Shown here: positions 51,503 through 60,530 of the stretch, piece after piece
How the letters are laid out: every line of letters begins with the position of its first letter
Numbering within the stretch: the first letter of the stretch is position 1
Origin: Paenibacillus fonticola DSM 21315
GTDB taxonomy: Bacteria > Bacillota > Bacilli > Paenibacillales > Paenibacillaceae
Assembly: GCF_000381905.1 (NCBI RefSeq)
Contig: NZ_KB907251.1
Location: 124,001 to 188,000 of the forward strand
Reading direction: 5' to 3'
DNA: 64,000 nt
Program-made: the position numbers and the translations under genes
Notes under the pieces: model-generated
Told to the model about the DNA's origin: nothing
The model's input: only the letters and a program-made list of their open reading frames with translations
The model's database searches: none

Positions 51503-53129
51503 ACTGTTGATAGTGGATGACGAGGAGATTATTACGGATAGTCTATATGAGGTGTTTCACCAGTTGATGTCAAATCAGCTCGACATTTGTAAAGCTTACT
51601 CTGGCAAGGAAGCACTCGACTGGTTATCCCGAACGCGAATCGATATCGTTCTAACCGATATCCGGATGCCTGGCATTGGCGGTTTGGAATTATCAGAATA
51701 TATCAGACTGCATTGGCCAAGATGCAGAATTATATTCCTGACGGGCTACGGCGAATTTGATTACGCTTATAAAGCGATTCAAATTCCGAATGTTCGCTAT
51801 ATATTAAAGACAGAAGGTTATGACAAGGTAACAGATACAGTAAGCGAAGTGGTTGGCGAAATTCAGCAGGGGAATAAAATGCTTGATTTATTGCAGCAGT
51901 CTAACGAGCAGTATGCCGCACTGAAAATGATGACCCAAGGAGACTATATCCGTTATTTGCTGCAGGATGGCAGCATTTTGTTCGACGAACCGGAGCTGCT
52001 AGGCAAGGAGTTCGGAAAATTGCACATCGATTTGGAACCGAAACACAAAGTCCTGCTTGTACTTGGCCGTATTGCATTTAACTCCGGTACGACGTACACC
52101 GAAAGAAGCGAAGCATCGGCTGCTGCACGATTCATCTGGAATTCGTTTTTGTCCGAGCATACGCGAAGCGTCGGAATAGTGGATAAGCAAGGAGATATGC
52201 TGTGGTTCATACAGCCGTCCTCTCTTGCCTCGAAGGAGAAGCCGGGTAGTCCATTGCTGCGTTATGTGGAGGGTACCCTTGAACTTATCCAGGAAGCTAT
52301 GCTCTCTTCGCTGGGCTTGTCCATTGCTTTTACGATCAGTGGTGCCAGCTGCGAGTGGAGACACGTGACACAGCAATATGAGAGGCTTCGCCAGTTGCAA
52401 CAGTTGAAATTTGGCGACGGCATCTCGATGATTTTGAAGGATCATACTGAAATGCTTGATTTGTCGACCGACAAAGAAGGGGGCATGATGGCTCATAAAG
52501 CCGCAATGCTCGAGTCTCACTTGGAAGCAGGAAGAGCCGCAGAGTTTTTTGCCGAACTTGGAGAAATATCCGATTCCGTAATGTATGACAAAGGGAGCGT
52601 CCAAAGATCGATCGAAGCGTATTATTCCATTGGGCTTGTTTTGCTTTCCTATATAAACCGCACTGGAATCCATGGACAAGTTGACGATTATAGCAAGCTC
52701 ATGCGATTGGATGACCACTCTACAATAAGAGAAGGATTCAGATATTTGCTCCAAATAGCCGAATCGGTATTTCGTTATAAACAATTAGATGAACGGGACC
52801 GTACAACCCAAGTCATTTCGCGCATCTGTCAATTTATTGAAGAGCATATTAGCGAAGATTTGTCTCTCGTTCGGTTGGCCGAAGTGCATTATTTCAATCC
52901 GTCGTATTTATCCCGCTTCTTTAAGCAGGAATGCGGCATCAATTTATCCGAGTATATTGACAAATGCCGGATAAGAAAAGCAAAGGAACTGCTGATCGGC
53001 GGTGATTTGAAAGTGCGTGAGGTGGCGGCATCGGTCGGGTATGAGGCATCTCATTCCTTTACCCGCTTTTTTAAGAAAATGACGGGCCTGACCCCACAAG
53101 AATACAGGGAGGCTCTTCTGGAAAAATAG
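51495..53129 (+). CDS. YesN-type response regulator with AraC DNA-binding domain
   Basis: This 544-residue regulator has a receiver with Asp8-Asp9, phospho-acceptor Asp55 in LTDIRMPG and Lys in YILKTEG (the usual following Pro is Thr). It ends in an AraC double helix-turn-helix (LAEVHYFNPSYLSRFFKQECG ... ASHSFTRFFKKMTGLTPQEYRE). The ATG at 51495 follows AAGGAG. It probably activates the downstream carbohydrate operon and its own binding-protein gene. Confidence 0.92.
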   Translation: MYRLLIVDDEEIITDSLYEVFHQLMSNQLDICKAYSGKEALDWLSRTRIDIVLTDIRMPGIGGLELSEYIRLHWPRCRIIFLTGYGEFDYAYKAIQIPNVRYILKTEGYDKVTDTVSEVVGEIQQGNKMLDLLQQSNEQYAALKMMTQGDYIRYLLQDGSILFDEPELLGKEFGKLHIDLEPKHKVLLVLGRIAFNSGTTYTERSEASAAARFIWNSFLSEHTRSVGIVDKQGDMLWFIQPSSLASKEKPGSPLLRYVEGTLELIQEAMLSSLGLSIAFTISGASCEWRHVTQQYERLRQLQQLKFGDGISMILKDHTEMLDLSTDKEGGMMAHKAAMLESHLEAGRAAEFFAELGEISDSVMYDKGSVQRSIEAYYSIGLVLLSYINRTGIHGQVDDYSKLMRLDDHSTIREGFRYLLQIAESVFRYKQLDERDRTTQVISRICQFIEEHISEDLSLVRLAEVHYFNPSYLSRFFKQECGINLSEYIDKCRIRKAKELLIGGDLKVREVAASVGYEASHSFTRFFKKMTGLTPQEYREALLEK

Positions 53130-53147
53130 CACATGGAGAACAACGGC

Positions 53148-53195
53148 AACGGCAGACAGAAGACTCGGATCAAGTCTTTTGCTGCCGTTTTTTTT
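53148..53195 (+). terminator. Terminator after the YesM/YesN pair
   Basis: AACGGCAG (53148-53155) pairs with CTGCCGTT (53182-53189), with inner AAGACT/AGTCTT pairing, and a run of eight T follows. Confidence 0.88.
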
Positions 53196-53269
53196 ACATT
53201 AGGCTGTTTCATTTACGGCATCGGTATCGAGCGCTGAAGGCATTCATAGTTTGTATTTTATCAATCCGG

Positions 53270-54040
53270 TTATTGGCAGTTCAGCAAATAAAGCTTCGTT
53301 GTCGCTTTCCGATATTGATTCGCGCTTCTACCGGTATATGACTTGAATTTTTTATAGAACCAGTCCATTTCCGAATAGCCGACTTTGTTGGCGATTTCAT
53401 AAACTTTCATATCCGTATTTTCTAAAAGAGTTTTTGCTTTTTCCATTCGCTGCTGCAGTAAGTACTCATTAAAGGTCATTTTTTCATGATCTTTAAATTT
53501 CTGCCCTAAGTACGAGCAGTTATAATGCAGAACGTTCGATATTTCTTTTAACGTAATATTTTGATGGAGCGCATCTTCTACATACTCTTTCACCTTATCG
53601 ATAATGTTATCAACTGCTTGAGGCTTTTCATCGGAAATCGGGTAGAGCAGCGATTGGCCTTTGCCAGACGCCTGATCAAGCTCCCGTCTGATAGTTTGTA
53701 AACTCGTTATTAATTCATCAGGTGCCACAGGATCAGGCAAGTAGTCGCTTACATGATAGCCAAGTGCCCTCCGGGCCAGTTGAAAATCATTGCTGCCGCC
53801 GATAAGTATAATCGGTATGCGGCTATGTCTACGAATTTGATCACAAAGGTTCAATCCGTTCGTATGTTCATTCATGCTTATTATTACGAGTGAGAATTGT
53901 TGCATGCGGAAAATAGCGCCAGCTTCCTCCGTATTCACGATAGAGCTTTCCAATGAAAATCCAATTTGGCTCCACTCTATCATGGCGTGCAGCTTATCCC
54001 TCCATCGTTGATTCGAATCAATAATCAGCACTTTATACAT
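53270..54040 (-). CDS. AraC family regulator with degenerate (pseudo-)receiver domain
   Basis: This is a 256-residue protein, much shorter than the YesN regulators. It has a receiver-like N-terminus, but the phospho-acceptor position is Ser55 (LVIISMNE where others have TDIRMP). The acidic pair is reduced to Asp8-Ser9, and the conserved Lys is Asp in YLPDPV. The C-terminal AraC helix-turn-helices (ISNVLHYNCSYLGQKFKD ... MDWFYKKFKSYTGRSANQYRK) look intact. The ATG at 54040 follows GGGGAGGG. It is divergent from the carbohydrate operon at 54307 and is likely to act independently of phosphorylation. Confidence 0.85.
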   Translation of the reverse strand: MYKVLIIDSNQRWRDKLHAMIEWSQIGFSLESSIVNTEEAGAIFRMQQFSLVIISMNEHTNGLNLCDQIRRHSRIPIILIGGSNDFQLARRALGYHVSDYLPDPVAPDELITSLQTIRRELDQASGKGQSLLYPISDEKPQAVDNIIDKVKEYVEDALHQNITLKEISNVLHYNCSYLGQKFKDHEKMTFNEYLLQQRMEKAKTLLENTDMKVYEIANKVGYSEMDWFYKKFKSYTGRSANQYRKATTKLYLLNCQ

Positions 54041-54256
54041 ATTGGCTCCCTCCCCTTGCATTCACAGATCCCGAATATTGAGCTTCGAAAAAATGATTAC
54101 GCTTTCATTATGTGAATTGGCCAGGCTCAATACAACGTGCTTTTTTTTATATTGCTAGCAGCTTTTTACTTGTTGATGTAAATCATCGAGCGGAGAAAAT
54201 GCGATCTATACTTTGACGGGTGAACAACTAAGTTGTGACAGGTTGTTGATCCTGAT

Positions 54257-54282
54257 ATGAAAGCGCTACACTTTCGGTGTAG
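54257..54282. promoter_or_regulatory. Catabolite-site-like motif and dyad before the carbohydrate operon
   Basis: TGAAAGCGCTACAC at 54257-54270 resembles a CcpA catabolite-response site (strong AAAGCGCT core, mismatches at the right end). It overlaps a dyad, CTACAC (54266-54271) and GTGTAG (54277-54282). It lies 25-50 bases before the first gene of the operon. Confidence 0.35.
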
Positions 54283-54306
54283 TAAATTCGACAAGGGGGA
54301 TTGGAT

Positions 54307-55683
54307 ATGCGAAATCGCAAAGTGATGATTTTATTATGTGCGCTAGTTATGGTGCTGGCGGCCTGCAGCAATGGATCAAAGCAAAGCGGTACTAATGATG
54401 CGACCCATAACGGTACGAACAATAGTACGGCTAACGAGACGAAAGATGCTGCCGAAAATAGCCTCAAGGAAACGAATAGTACGCCTGAAATGGAGTTCGA
54501 TTTGAATGGAAAAACAATCAAAATTGTATCGTGGTGGGACATGACGATCCCTGAGGACAACCCGGACAACATTCAGCGTAAAAAAAACCTGGAAGAGCTA
54601 ATGAAAAAGCACAATTTCAAGGTTGAATACGTGGCGATTGATTACGGCGAATATCAACAAAAAGTGACCGCATCCTTGCTTGCCGGCGAACCGATTGGAG
54701 ATATTGTCAGATTGGGCAAAGCCTATACCATTCCGGCGCTAGTGAAGCAGGATTTGTTATGGCCGGTAGATGAGTACACGAAAAATGACAACGTTTTCAA
54801 TCAAAAGGTGACGAATGAATATATGCAGTATGAAGGAAGAGGCTACGGCTTTACGGAAAATAAAGCGAATTTGGTACAGGGGATTTTCTATAACCGTACA
54901 CTTATGAGCAAGATGGGGATTAAACCGCTTCAAGAATATGTGAATGAAGACAACTGGAATTGGGATACATTTATTAAAGTTATCAAGGAAGCTAACAAAG
55001 ATACAAATAACGATGGCAAATTGGATATGTGGGGCTTGGCGAATTCATCGCTTATTGACCAGGCGCTGTACTCTAACAATACGGAGCTTACCAAAGGAAA
55101 TAAGCATAATCTGGATGACCCGGCAACGCTTGAAGCATTAAACTTTATGTCCAAGTTGGCGACTGAACAATTGGCTAGACCAACGGAGGGGGGAGATTGG
55201 AGAGAACCGGGCCAGTTTTTCCGGCAAGGCAACACTTTGATGTATGCGGGGGCGTTACATGAGCTTAATGGAATCAAAACGGATATGCCGGATTATGAAT
55301 TCGGGTTTGTTCCATTCCCAAAAGGACCTAGCGCTGACGAATATCATTCAGCCGAGGCGCTGTTTCAATCGCTAACCATTCCCAAATCTGTTCCGAATCC
55401 AGAGCAGTTGCTATATATCTGGGAGAAGATTAATGACATCGAATCTGTATACGATTATCCCGACCAAAGCTCGTTTGAAACTTTATTTACTAATGAAGAC
55501 GATATTAACAATGCCAAGATGGTAGGAGCAGGAATGATCGTGCTTGACCATCATACCTTCCCGAATTTGAAATTTTATGATTTTGTAGGGGAGATCAACA
55601 ACGGCGTTTCTGTCTCCACTGTCGTTGAGAAATATAAAGCGACGTTCCAGGCCGCCATTGATGAGGTTTACGGCTCGAAATAG
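54307..55683 (+). CDS. Carbohydrate ABC transporter substrate-binding lipoprotein
   Basis: This 458-residue family-1 solute-binding protein has a lipobox VMVLAAC near residue 20 and an Asn/Thr-rich linker (NDATHNGTNNSTANET) after it. AAGGGGG lies 8 bases before the ATG at 54307, which is preferred to the TTG at 54301. Typical text is YQQKVTASLLAGEPIGDIVRLG and DTNNDGKLDMWGLANS. It is the first gene of an operon that also has a second, fused binding protein, two permeases and several unusual membrane proteins. Confidence 0.92.
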   Translation: MRNRKVMILLCALVMVLAACSNGSKQSGTNDATHNGTNNSTANETKDAAENSLKETNSTPEMEFDLNGKTIKIVSWWDMTIPEDNPDNIQRKKNLEELMKKHNFKVEYVAIDYGEYQQKVTASLLAGEPIGDIVRLGKAYTIPALVKQDLLWPVDEYTKNDNVFNQKVTNEYMQYEGRGYGFTENKANLVQGIFYNRTLMSKMGIKPLQEYVNEDNWNWDTFIKVIKEANKDTNNDGKLDMWGLANSSLIDQALYSNNTELTKGNKHNLDDPATLEALNFMSKLATEQLARPTEGGDWREPGQFFRQGNTLMYAGALHELNGIKTDMPDYEFGFVPFPKGPSADEYHSAEALFQSLTIPKSVPNPEQLLYIWEKINDIESVYDYPDQSSFETLFTNEDDINNAKMVGAGMIVLDHHTFPNLKFYDFVGEINNGVSVSTVVEKYKATFQAAIDEVYGSK

Positions 55684-55697
55684 CGGGATCGCCTTGA

Positions 55698-55735
55698 TAC
55701 AGCCCCATTTTAAATTTTTTATATTCGGGGCTGTA
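55698..55735 (+). terminator. Hairpin between the two binding-protein genes
   Basis: TACAGCCCC (55698-55706) pairs perfectly with GGGGCTGTA (55727-55735); only a short T-stretch follows. It may partly terminate or protect the upstream mRNA so that the first binding protein is made in excess. Confidence 0.65.
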
Positions 55736-55769
55736 CTCTATTTATAACTCACAATAGGAGGGAGAACCG

Positions 55770-58667
55770 TTGAGCTTTGGGAAGAAGAAATACGCCATTG
55801 TCCTCATTGTTCTTGTTTTATTTTTCTCGTCCATATGGGCTTTCTACCCTTCCGATCGATCCGATTCCAGGCGTGTTAAGGCGATGCCTGATTTCGTTGC
55901 CATTGCGGAATCGTCCGGAGAAGACAGCTACGATGCTTACTTAGAGAAGCATTCGAACGCAGTGCGCCCTGCTGAAGCGATTCGGATACAGGGAGAGGAT
56001 TATTTTGCAGCAACCGGAGAAGGCTTTGAAATAGTGAGTGAGCTGGACGGGCTGGACGGAACAGCGGTAATGACACCGGAGACAGGCACGATGGACTGGA
56101 AGGTTCAAATTAAAGAGGCTGGCCTCTATCATATCCGCATTCATTATTTGCCTATTAAAGGGAAAAGCTCTGCGATTGAGAGGAAGCTAGCGATTAACTA
56201 CGAAGTTCCTTTCAAGGAAGCAGAAATTATTTTGTTTGATCGGGTCTGGGGAAATCGCTATGCAGAAATTGAGCGAGATGACCGGGGAAATGATTTGCGG
56301 CCGAGACAAGTAGAGAAGCTGGTATGGCAAACCAAAGCAATATCAGACCGAAACGGGTACTATGATGAGCCCTATTCTTTTTATTTCGAGCGCGGAGATC
56401 ATATCCTTTCTTTGACGGCCCTTCGGGAACCCATGGCCATAGATTACATTGAGTTATATCAAGATCAGGCTCTAAACAACTATCAGGACTTGAAAAACGA
56501 ATATGAAGCAAGCGGGATTCGTCCTGTCCAGAATCAATACATCGTTATTCAAGCAGAGGATGCGATTTATAAATCCTCGCCCACCTTATATCCGGTATCA
56601 GATCGTTCTAGTCCGACCGTAATTCCATACGATGTTTCAAAAATTAGAATCAATACGATCGGAGGAATCAATTGGAAGCTGCCAGGACAGTGGATTGAAT
56701 GGGAATTTGAGGTGGAAGAGGATGGTTTGTATCAGATTGCCTTAAAGCAAAAGCAGGATCAACTCCGAGGTCTTTATGCTACGCGAAGCTTAATGATTGA
56801 CGGAAAGCACCCTTTTGCGGAAACCAGGCGAATGAAGTTTGATTTCAGTATGGACTGGAAAATGGATGTGCTCGGAGAAGCGGATGAGCCCTACTTATTT
56901 CATTTAACGAAAGGGAAACATCGCATCCGAATGATGGTTTCTCTCGGTGAATATGCTCCATTAATCCGGACAATCGAATCAAGTGTACTGCAGTTGAACG
57001 AACTGTACCGGAAAATACTGATGATAACGTCGAACACACCAGATCCGTACCGTGATTATCAGCTTGAGAAGCGGATTCCGGATATGATCGAGACGCTGCA
57101 GGAGCAGGCGGGGATCATTCGGAACGTGGCTCATTATCTGGAACAATCCACTGGAGAAAAAAGTGATAAGGTAGCCCCGCTTCATACGATGGTCGATCAA
57201 TTGGAAGAGATGGCAGAAAAGCCAGAGACAGTCTCTAGGCGTTTGAATGCATTTAAAATAAATGTCGGCGGTCTTGGAACGTGGATCCTTACAGTTCGAG
57301 AGCAGCCGCTTGCGCTTGATTATCTGGTTGTCTCTTCTCCCGATAGCCAGCTTCCGAAAGCTAAGGCAACGTTTTTTGACAAGATCAAGCACGAGCTTGG
57401 CGCTTTTATAGCCTCTTATACGGAGGATTATGACAGCATCGGCAGCACGAATCAGGGGGGAAACCGATCGATAACGGTCTGGGTAACTACAGGGCGAGAC
57501 CAAGCGCAAGTATTGAAAAGCTTGATCGATGAATCCTTTACGCCAGAAACCAACATTTCAGTAGAGCTAAAGCTTGTACCAGGCAACATACTATTGCCGG
57601 CTACGCTCGCTGGAGAGGGACCAGACGCAGCGATGCAAATCGGCGAAGATGTGCCTGTCAATTATGCCATGAGGGGCGCTGCGGCAGATTTGTCAGTTTT
57701 TGACGATTTTGATGCCATTGCTTCACGGTTTCATGAGAGCGGACTCGTACCTTACAGATATAAGGGGGGAACCTATGCGCTGCCGGAGCAGCAATCGTTT
57801 CCAATGCTGTTTTACCGTAAAGACGTTCTCGAGCAATTGAACTTGGAGCCGCCACAGACCTGGCAGGATATTTATAACATGATCTCTGTCTTGCAGAAGC
57901 ACAATATGGAATTTTATTTGCCGATTGAGGCGGCCAATGCCAGTTTAGTACCGAACGCAACATTTTCCATGCTACTTTTTCAAAATGAAGGCAAATTTTA
58001 TCGCGCTGGCGACAACAAGAGCGCGCTGGATTCCGAAATCGCTATGGATGCTTTTAAGAAATGGACGCAATTTTATACCAGCTATAAATTTCCCCTTCAG
58101 GCAGATTTTCCGAACCGTTTCCGTACGGGTGAGATGCCAATCGGCATTGCAGATTATACGACGTATAACATGCTTACGGTATTGGCCCCCGAAATAAAAG
58201 GGTTGTGGGACTTTACTATCGTGCCTGGAACAAGGAAAGATGACGGTACAATCAATCATGAAGTTGCCAGCCATACGACAGGCGTTATGATGCTTGAGAA
58301 TGCCGAGGACAAAGAAGCGGTATGGGAATTTATGAAATGGTGGATCGGCAAGGAAACGCAGATTTCCTACGGACGCGAGATGGAAGGCATAATGGGCGAG
58401 GCGGCGCGATACCCGACAGCAAATATCGAAGCACTTGAAGAATTGCCATGGCCAGTAAAAGATTTCAACAATTTGGAGAGCCAGTGGCGATGGGTAAAAG
58501 GGATTCCTCAGGTGCCGGGAGGCTACTTTACCGGCAGACATTTGGACAATGCCTTCCGGAAAGTTGTAAACGCAAATCAAAATCCTCGCGAGGCTTTATC
58601 AGATTACATCTTGTACATTAACGACGAAATTGATATCAAACGCAAAGAATTCAATTTGCCGAACTAG
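55770..58667 (+). CDS. Fusion of two carbohydrate-binding-like modules with a solute-binding protein
   Basis: This 965-residue membrane-anchored protein starts with a signal-anchor helix (residues 6-26) and has no lipobox cysteine. Two beta-sandwich modules begin with AIRIQGEDYF (about residue 69) and YIVIQAEDAIY (about 255), the opening signature of CBM35/CBM6-like domains. After a helical linker, residues from about 565 (RSITVWVTTGRDQAQVLKSLIDE) to the end form a family-1 solute-binding protein. The TTG at 55770 follows GGAGGGAG. It lies between a normal binding-protein gene and two permeases, so it probably captures polysaccharide at the surface and passes oligosaccharide to the channel. 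Confidence 0.85.
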   Translation: MSFGKKKYAIVLIVLVLFFSSIWAFYPSDRSDSRRVKAMPDFVAIAESSGEDSYDAYLEKHSNAVRPAEAIRIQGEDYFAATGEGFEIVSELDGLDGTAVMTPETGTMDWKVQIKEAGLYHIRIHYLPIKGKSSAIERKLAINYEVPFKEAEIILFDRVWGNRYAEIERDDRGNDLRPRQVEKLVWQTKAISDRNGYYDEPYSFYFERGDHILSLTALREPMAIDYIELYQDQALNNYQDLKNEYEASGIRPVQNQYIVIQAEDAIYKSSPTLYPVSDRSSPTVIPYDVSKIRINTIGGINWKLPGQWIEWEFEVEEDGLYQIALKQKQDQLRGLYATRSLMIDGKHPFAETRRMKFDFSMDWKMDVLGEADEPYLFHLTKGKHRIRMMVSLGEYAPLIRTIESSVLQLNELYRKILMITSNTPDPYRDYQLEKRIPDMIETLQEQAGIIRNVAHYLEQSTGEKSDKVAPLHTMVDQLEEMAEKPETVSRRLNAFKINVGGLGTWILTVREQPLALDYLVVSSPDSQLPKAKATFFDKIKHELGAFIASYTEDYDSIGSTNQGGNRSITVWVTTGRDQAQVLKSLIDESFTPETNISVELKLVPGNILLPATLAGEGPDAAMQIGEDVPVNYAMRGAAADLSVFDDFDAIASRFHESGLVPYRYKGGTYALPEQQSFPMLFYRKDVLEQLNLEPPQTWQDIYNMISVLQKHNMEFYLPIEAANASLVPNATFSMLLFQNEGKFYRAGDNKSALDSEIAMDAFKKWTQFYTSYKFPLQADFPNRFRTGEMPIGIADYTTYNMLTVLAPEIKGLWDFTIVPGTRKDDGTINHEVASHTTGVMMLENAEDKEAVWEFMKWWIGKETQISYGREMEGIMGEAARYPTANIEALEELPWPVKDFNNLESQWRWVKGIPQVPGGYFTGRHLDNAFRKVVNANQNPREALSDYILYINDEIDIKRKEFNLPN

Positions 58668-58678
58668 GGGGGAATCCA

Positions 58679-59635
58679 TTGCAAGCCGAGACAACCCGTC
58701 AAGCTATGCCGAACCTCATTCGTCCGGAAAAAAAATCGAGATGGGCTACTTTACGTAGAGAAGTGACTAAGAACAAACACTACTACATATTAATGAGCCC
58801 GTATATGCTAATATTTTTTACCTTTACAGTCATTCCGGTCGTTTTTTCGATGGCGCTGAGCTTCTTTTATTTCAATATGCTTGAATTTCCGCGATTTGTC
58901 GGATGGCAAAATTATGCAAGGTTGTTTTTGAATGATGACATATTTATGATGGCGCTACAAAATACGTTTATGTTTGCGGTCATTACAGGCCCCGTCAGTT
59001 ATATTGCTTGTTTTATTTTTGCATGGATTATCAATGAATTGTCCCCGAAAGTCAGGGCGTTAATGACCTTAATTTTTTATGCGCCTTCGTTATCAGGCAA
59101 TGTATTCTTTATTTGGCTGATTGTCTTCTCTGGAGACAGATATGGTTATTTGAACGGCTTCTTAATTAAATTCGGGTTTATGCTGGAGCCGATTCAATGG
59201 CTGACGGATGAAAAATATATTCTTGCCATCGTTATCATCGTGCAGCTCTGGCTCAGTCTGGGCACTAGCTTTCTGGCTTTTATCGCCGGTTTGCAAAACG
59301 TTGACAAATCTATGATTGAAGCTGGAGCGGTGGACGGGATCAAAAACCGTTGGCAGGAGCTGTGGTTTATTATATTACCTTCGATGAGACCTCAATTGAT
59401 GTTCGGGGCTGTAATTCAAATTACGGGGGCACTGGCGGTTGCTGATATTTCAATCGCTCTTGCGGGGTTCCCGAGCGTCAATTATGCGGCGCATACCATT
59501 GTAACGCATCTGATGGATTATGGCACAATCCGTTTTGAGATGGGTTACGCATCGGCGATTGCAACGATTCTCTTTGGAATCATGATCGGGACGAATAAAC
59601 TGACGCAAAAATTGTTGAGAAAGGTAGGTGAGTAA
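58679..59635 (+). CDS. Carbohydrate ABC transporter permease (LacF/UgpA type)
   Basis: This 318-residue permease has an N-terminal cytoplasmic tail, six helices and the EAA loop KSMIEAGAVDGIKNRWQELWFIILPSMRP. The usual YxxA..P region reads YYILMSPYMLIFFTFTVIPVVFSMALSFFYFNM. The TTG at 58679 follows GGGGGGAA. It overlaps no gene but lies 11 bases behind the CBM-binding-protein fusion. Confidence 0.92.
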   Translation: MQAETTRQAMPNLIRPEKKSRWATLRREVTKNKHYYILMSPYMLIFFTFTVIPVVFSMALSFFYFNMLEFPRFVGWQNYARLFLNDDIFMMALQNTFMFAVITGPVSYIACFIFAWIINELSPKVRALMTLIFYAPSLSGNVFFIWLIVFSGDRYGYLNGFLIKFGFMLEPIQWLTDEKYILAIVIIVQLWLSLGTSFLAFIAGLQNVDKSMIEAGAVDGIKNRWQELWFIILPSMRPQLMFGAVIQITGALAVADISIALAGFPSVNYAAHTIVTHLMDYGTIRFEMGYASAIATILFGIMIGTNKLTQKLLRKVGE

Positions 59636-59638
59636 CGG

Positions 59639-60514
59639 ATGGTCATAAAAAAAATAGCCGTGCTCCGCGTGCCTCATAAGTTAAATCGTTCCTTTTCCGT
59701 CAGCTTTTTGCTGTTTTTGCTCCTTGCCTTATTTGGAGCCTTTATGGCCTTGCCCTTACTCTATGCCGTGAACAATGCATTCAAGCCGTTAGATGAACTG
59801 TTTATTTTCCCTCCACGGTTTTTCGTGAACAATCCGACAATGGACAATTTTTATGATCTTGTCGCTTTAATGGGCAACTCTTGGGTCCCTCTCTCCCGGT
59901 ACATTGGGAACACCTTGTTAATAACCGTAATTGGCACTGCGGGACATATTCTGTTAGCTTCAGCAGCGGCTTACCCGCTGGCCAAATATCAATTTCCCGG
60001 ATCGAAGGCCCTCTTCTCTATTGTGGTGCTGTCGCTCATGTTTTCAGGTCATGTCACCGCCATTCCAAACTATATGGTGATGTCATGGCTCGGCTGGATC
60101 AATACCCACGCATCCATTATCGTACCGTCGCTTGCTTTCTCGTTAGGGTTATTTCTGATGAAGCAATTTATGGAGCAGATTCCGAATGCTTTGCTTGAAG
60201 CAGCCAAAATTGATGGAGCGAATGAATATCGGATTTTTTGGAATATTGTTATGCCTAACGTGAAGCCGGCCTGGTTAACGCTCATGATATTACAGTTCCC
60301 CGCGTTGTGGGGAACCGATGGAGGCAACTTTATTTACAGCGAAAAGCTGAAAACGCTCCACTATGCCTTAGGTCAAATCACAGCTGGCGGGATTGCCCGT
60401 GCTGGCGTTGGAGCAGCAGTCGCACTCCTTTTGATGGTCGTTCCGATTGCACTTTTTATTATCTCGCAAAGCAGCGTTATGCAGACGATGGCGACATCAG
60501 GACTGAAAGAGTAG
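59639..60514 (+). CDS. Carbohydrate ABC transporter permease (MalG type)
   Basis: This 291-residue permease has six helices and the EAA loop NALLEAAKIDGANEYRIFWNIVMPNVKP, and ends in QSSVMQTMATSGLKE. The ATG at 59639 is 3 bases after the previous stop and AGGTGAG is at the right distance. With its partner it forms the channel for the operon; no ATPase gene is present, so a shared ATPase is implied. Confidence 0.92.
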   Translation: MVIKKIAVLRVPHKLNRSFSVSFLLFLLLALFGAFMALPLLYAVNNAFKPLDELFIFPPRFFVNNPTMDNFYDLVALMGNSWVPLSRYIGNTLLITVIGTAGHILLASAAAYPLAKYQFPGSKALFSIVVLSLMFSGHVTAIPNYMVMSWLGWINTHASIIVPSLAFSLGLFLMKQFMEQIPNALLEAAKIDGANEYRIFWNIVMPNVKPAWLTLMILQFPALWGTDGGNFIYSEKLKTLHYALGQITAGGIARAGVGAAVALLLMVVPIALFIISQSSVMQTMATSGLKE

Positions 60515-60530
60515 AAGGAGGCCTTGCACG

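Noticed and set aside
51999..52784. Minus-strand open frame of 261 codons inside the YesN gene
   Set aside because: It is antisense to a conserved regulator and shows no motifs or ribosome site.
57972..58580. Minus-strand open frame of 202 codons inside the CBM-SBP gene
   Set aside because: It is antisense to the conserved binding-protein end and shows no motif.
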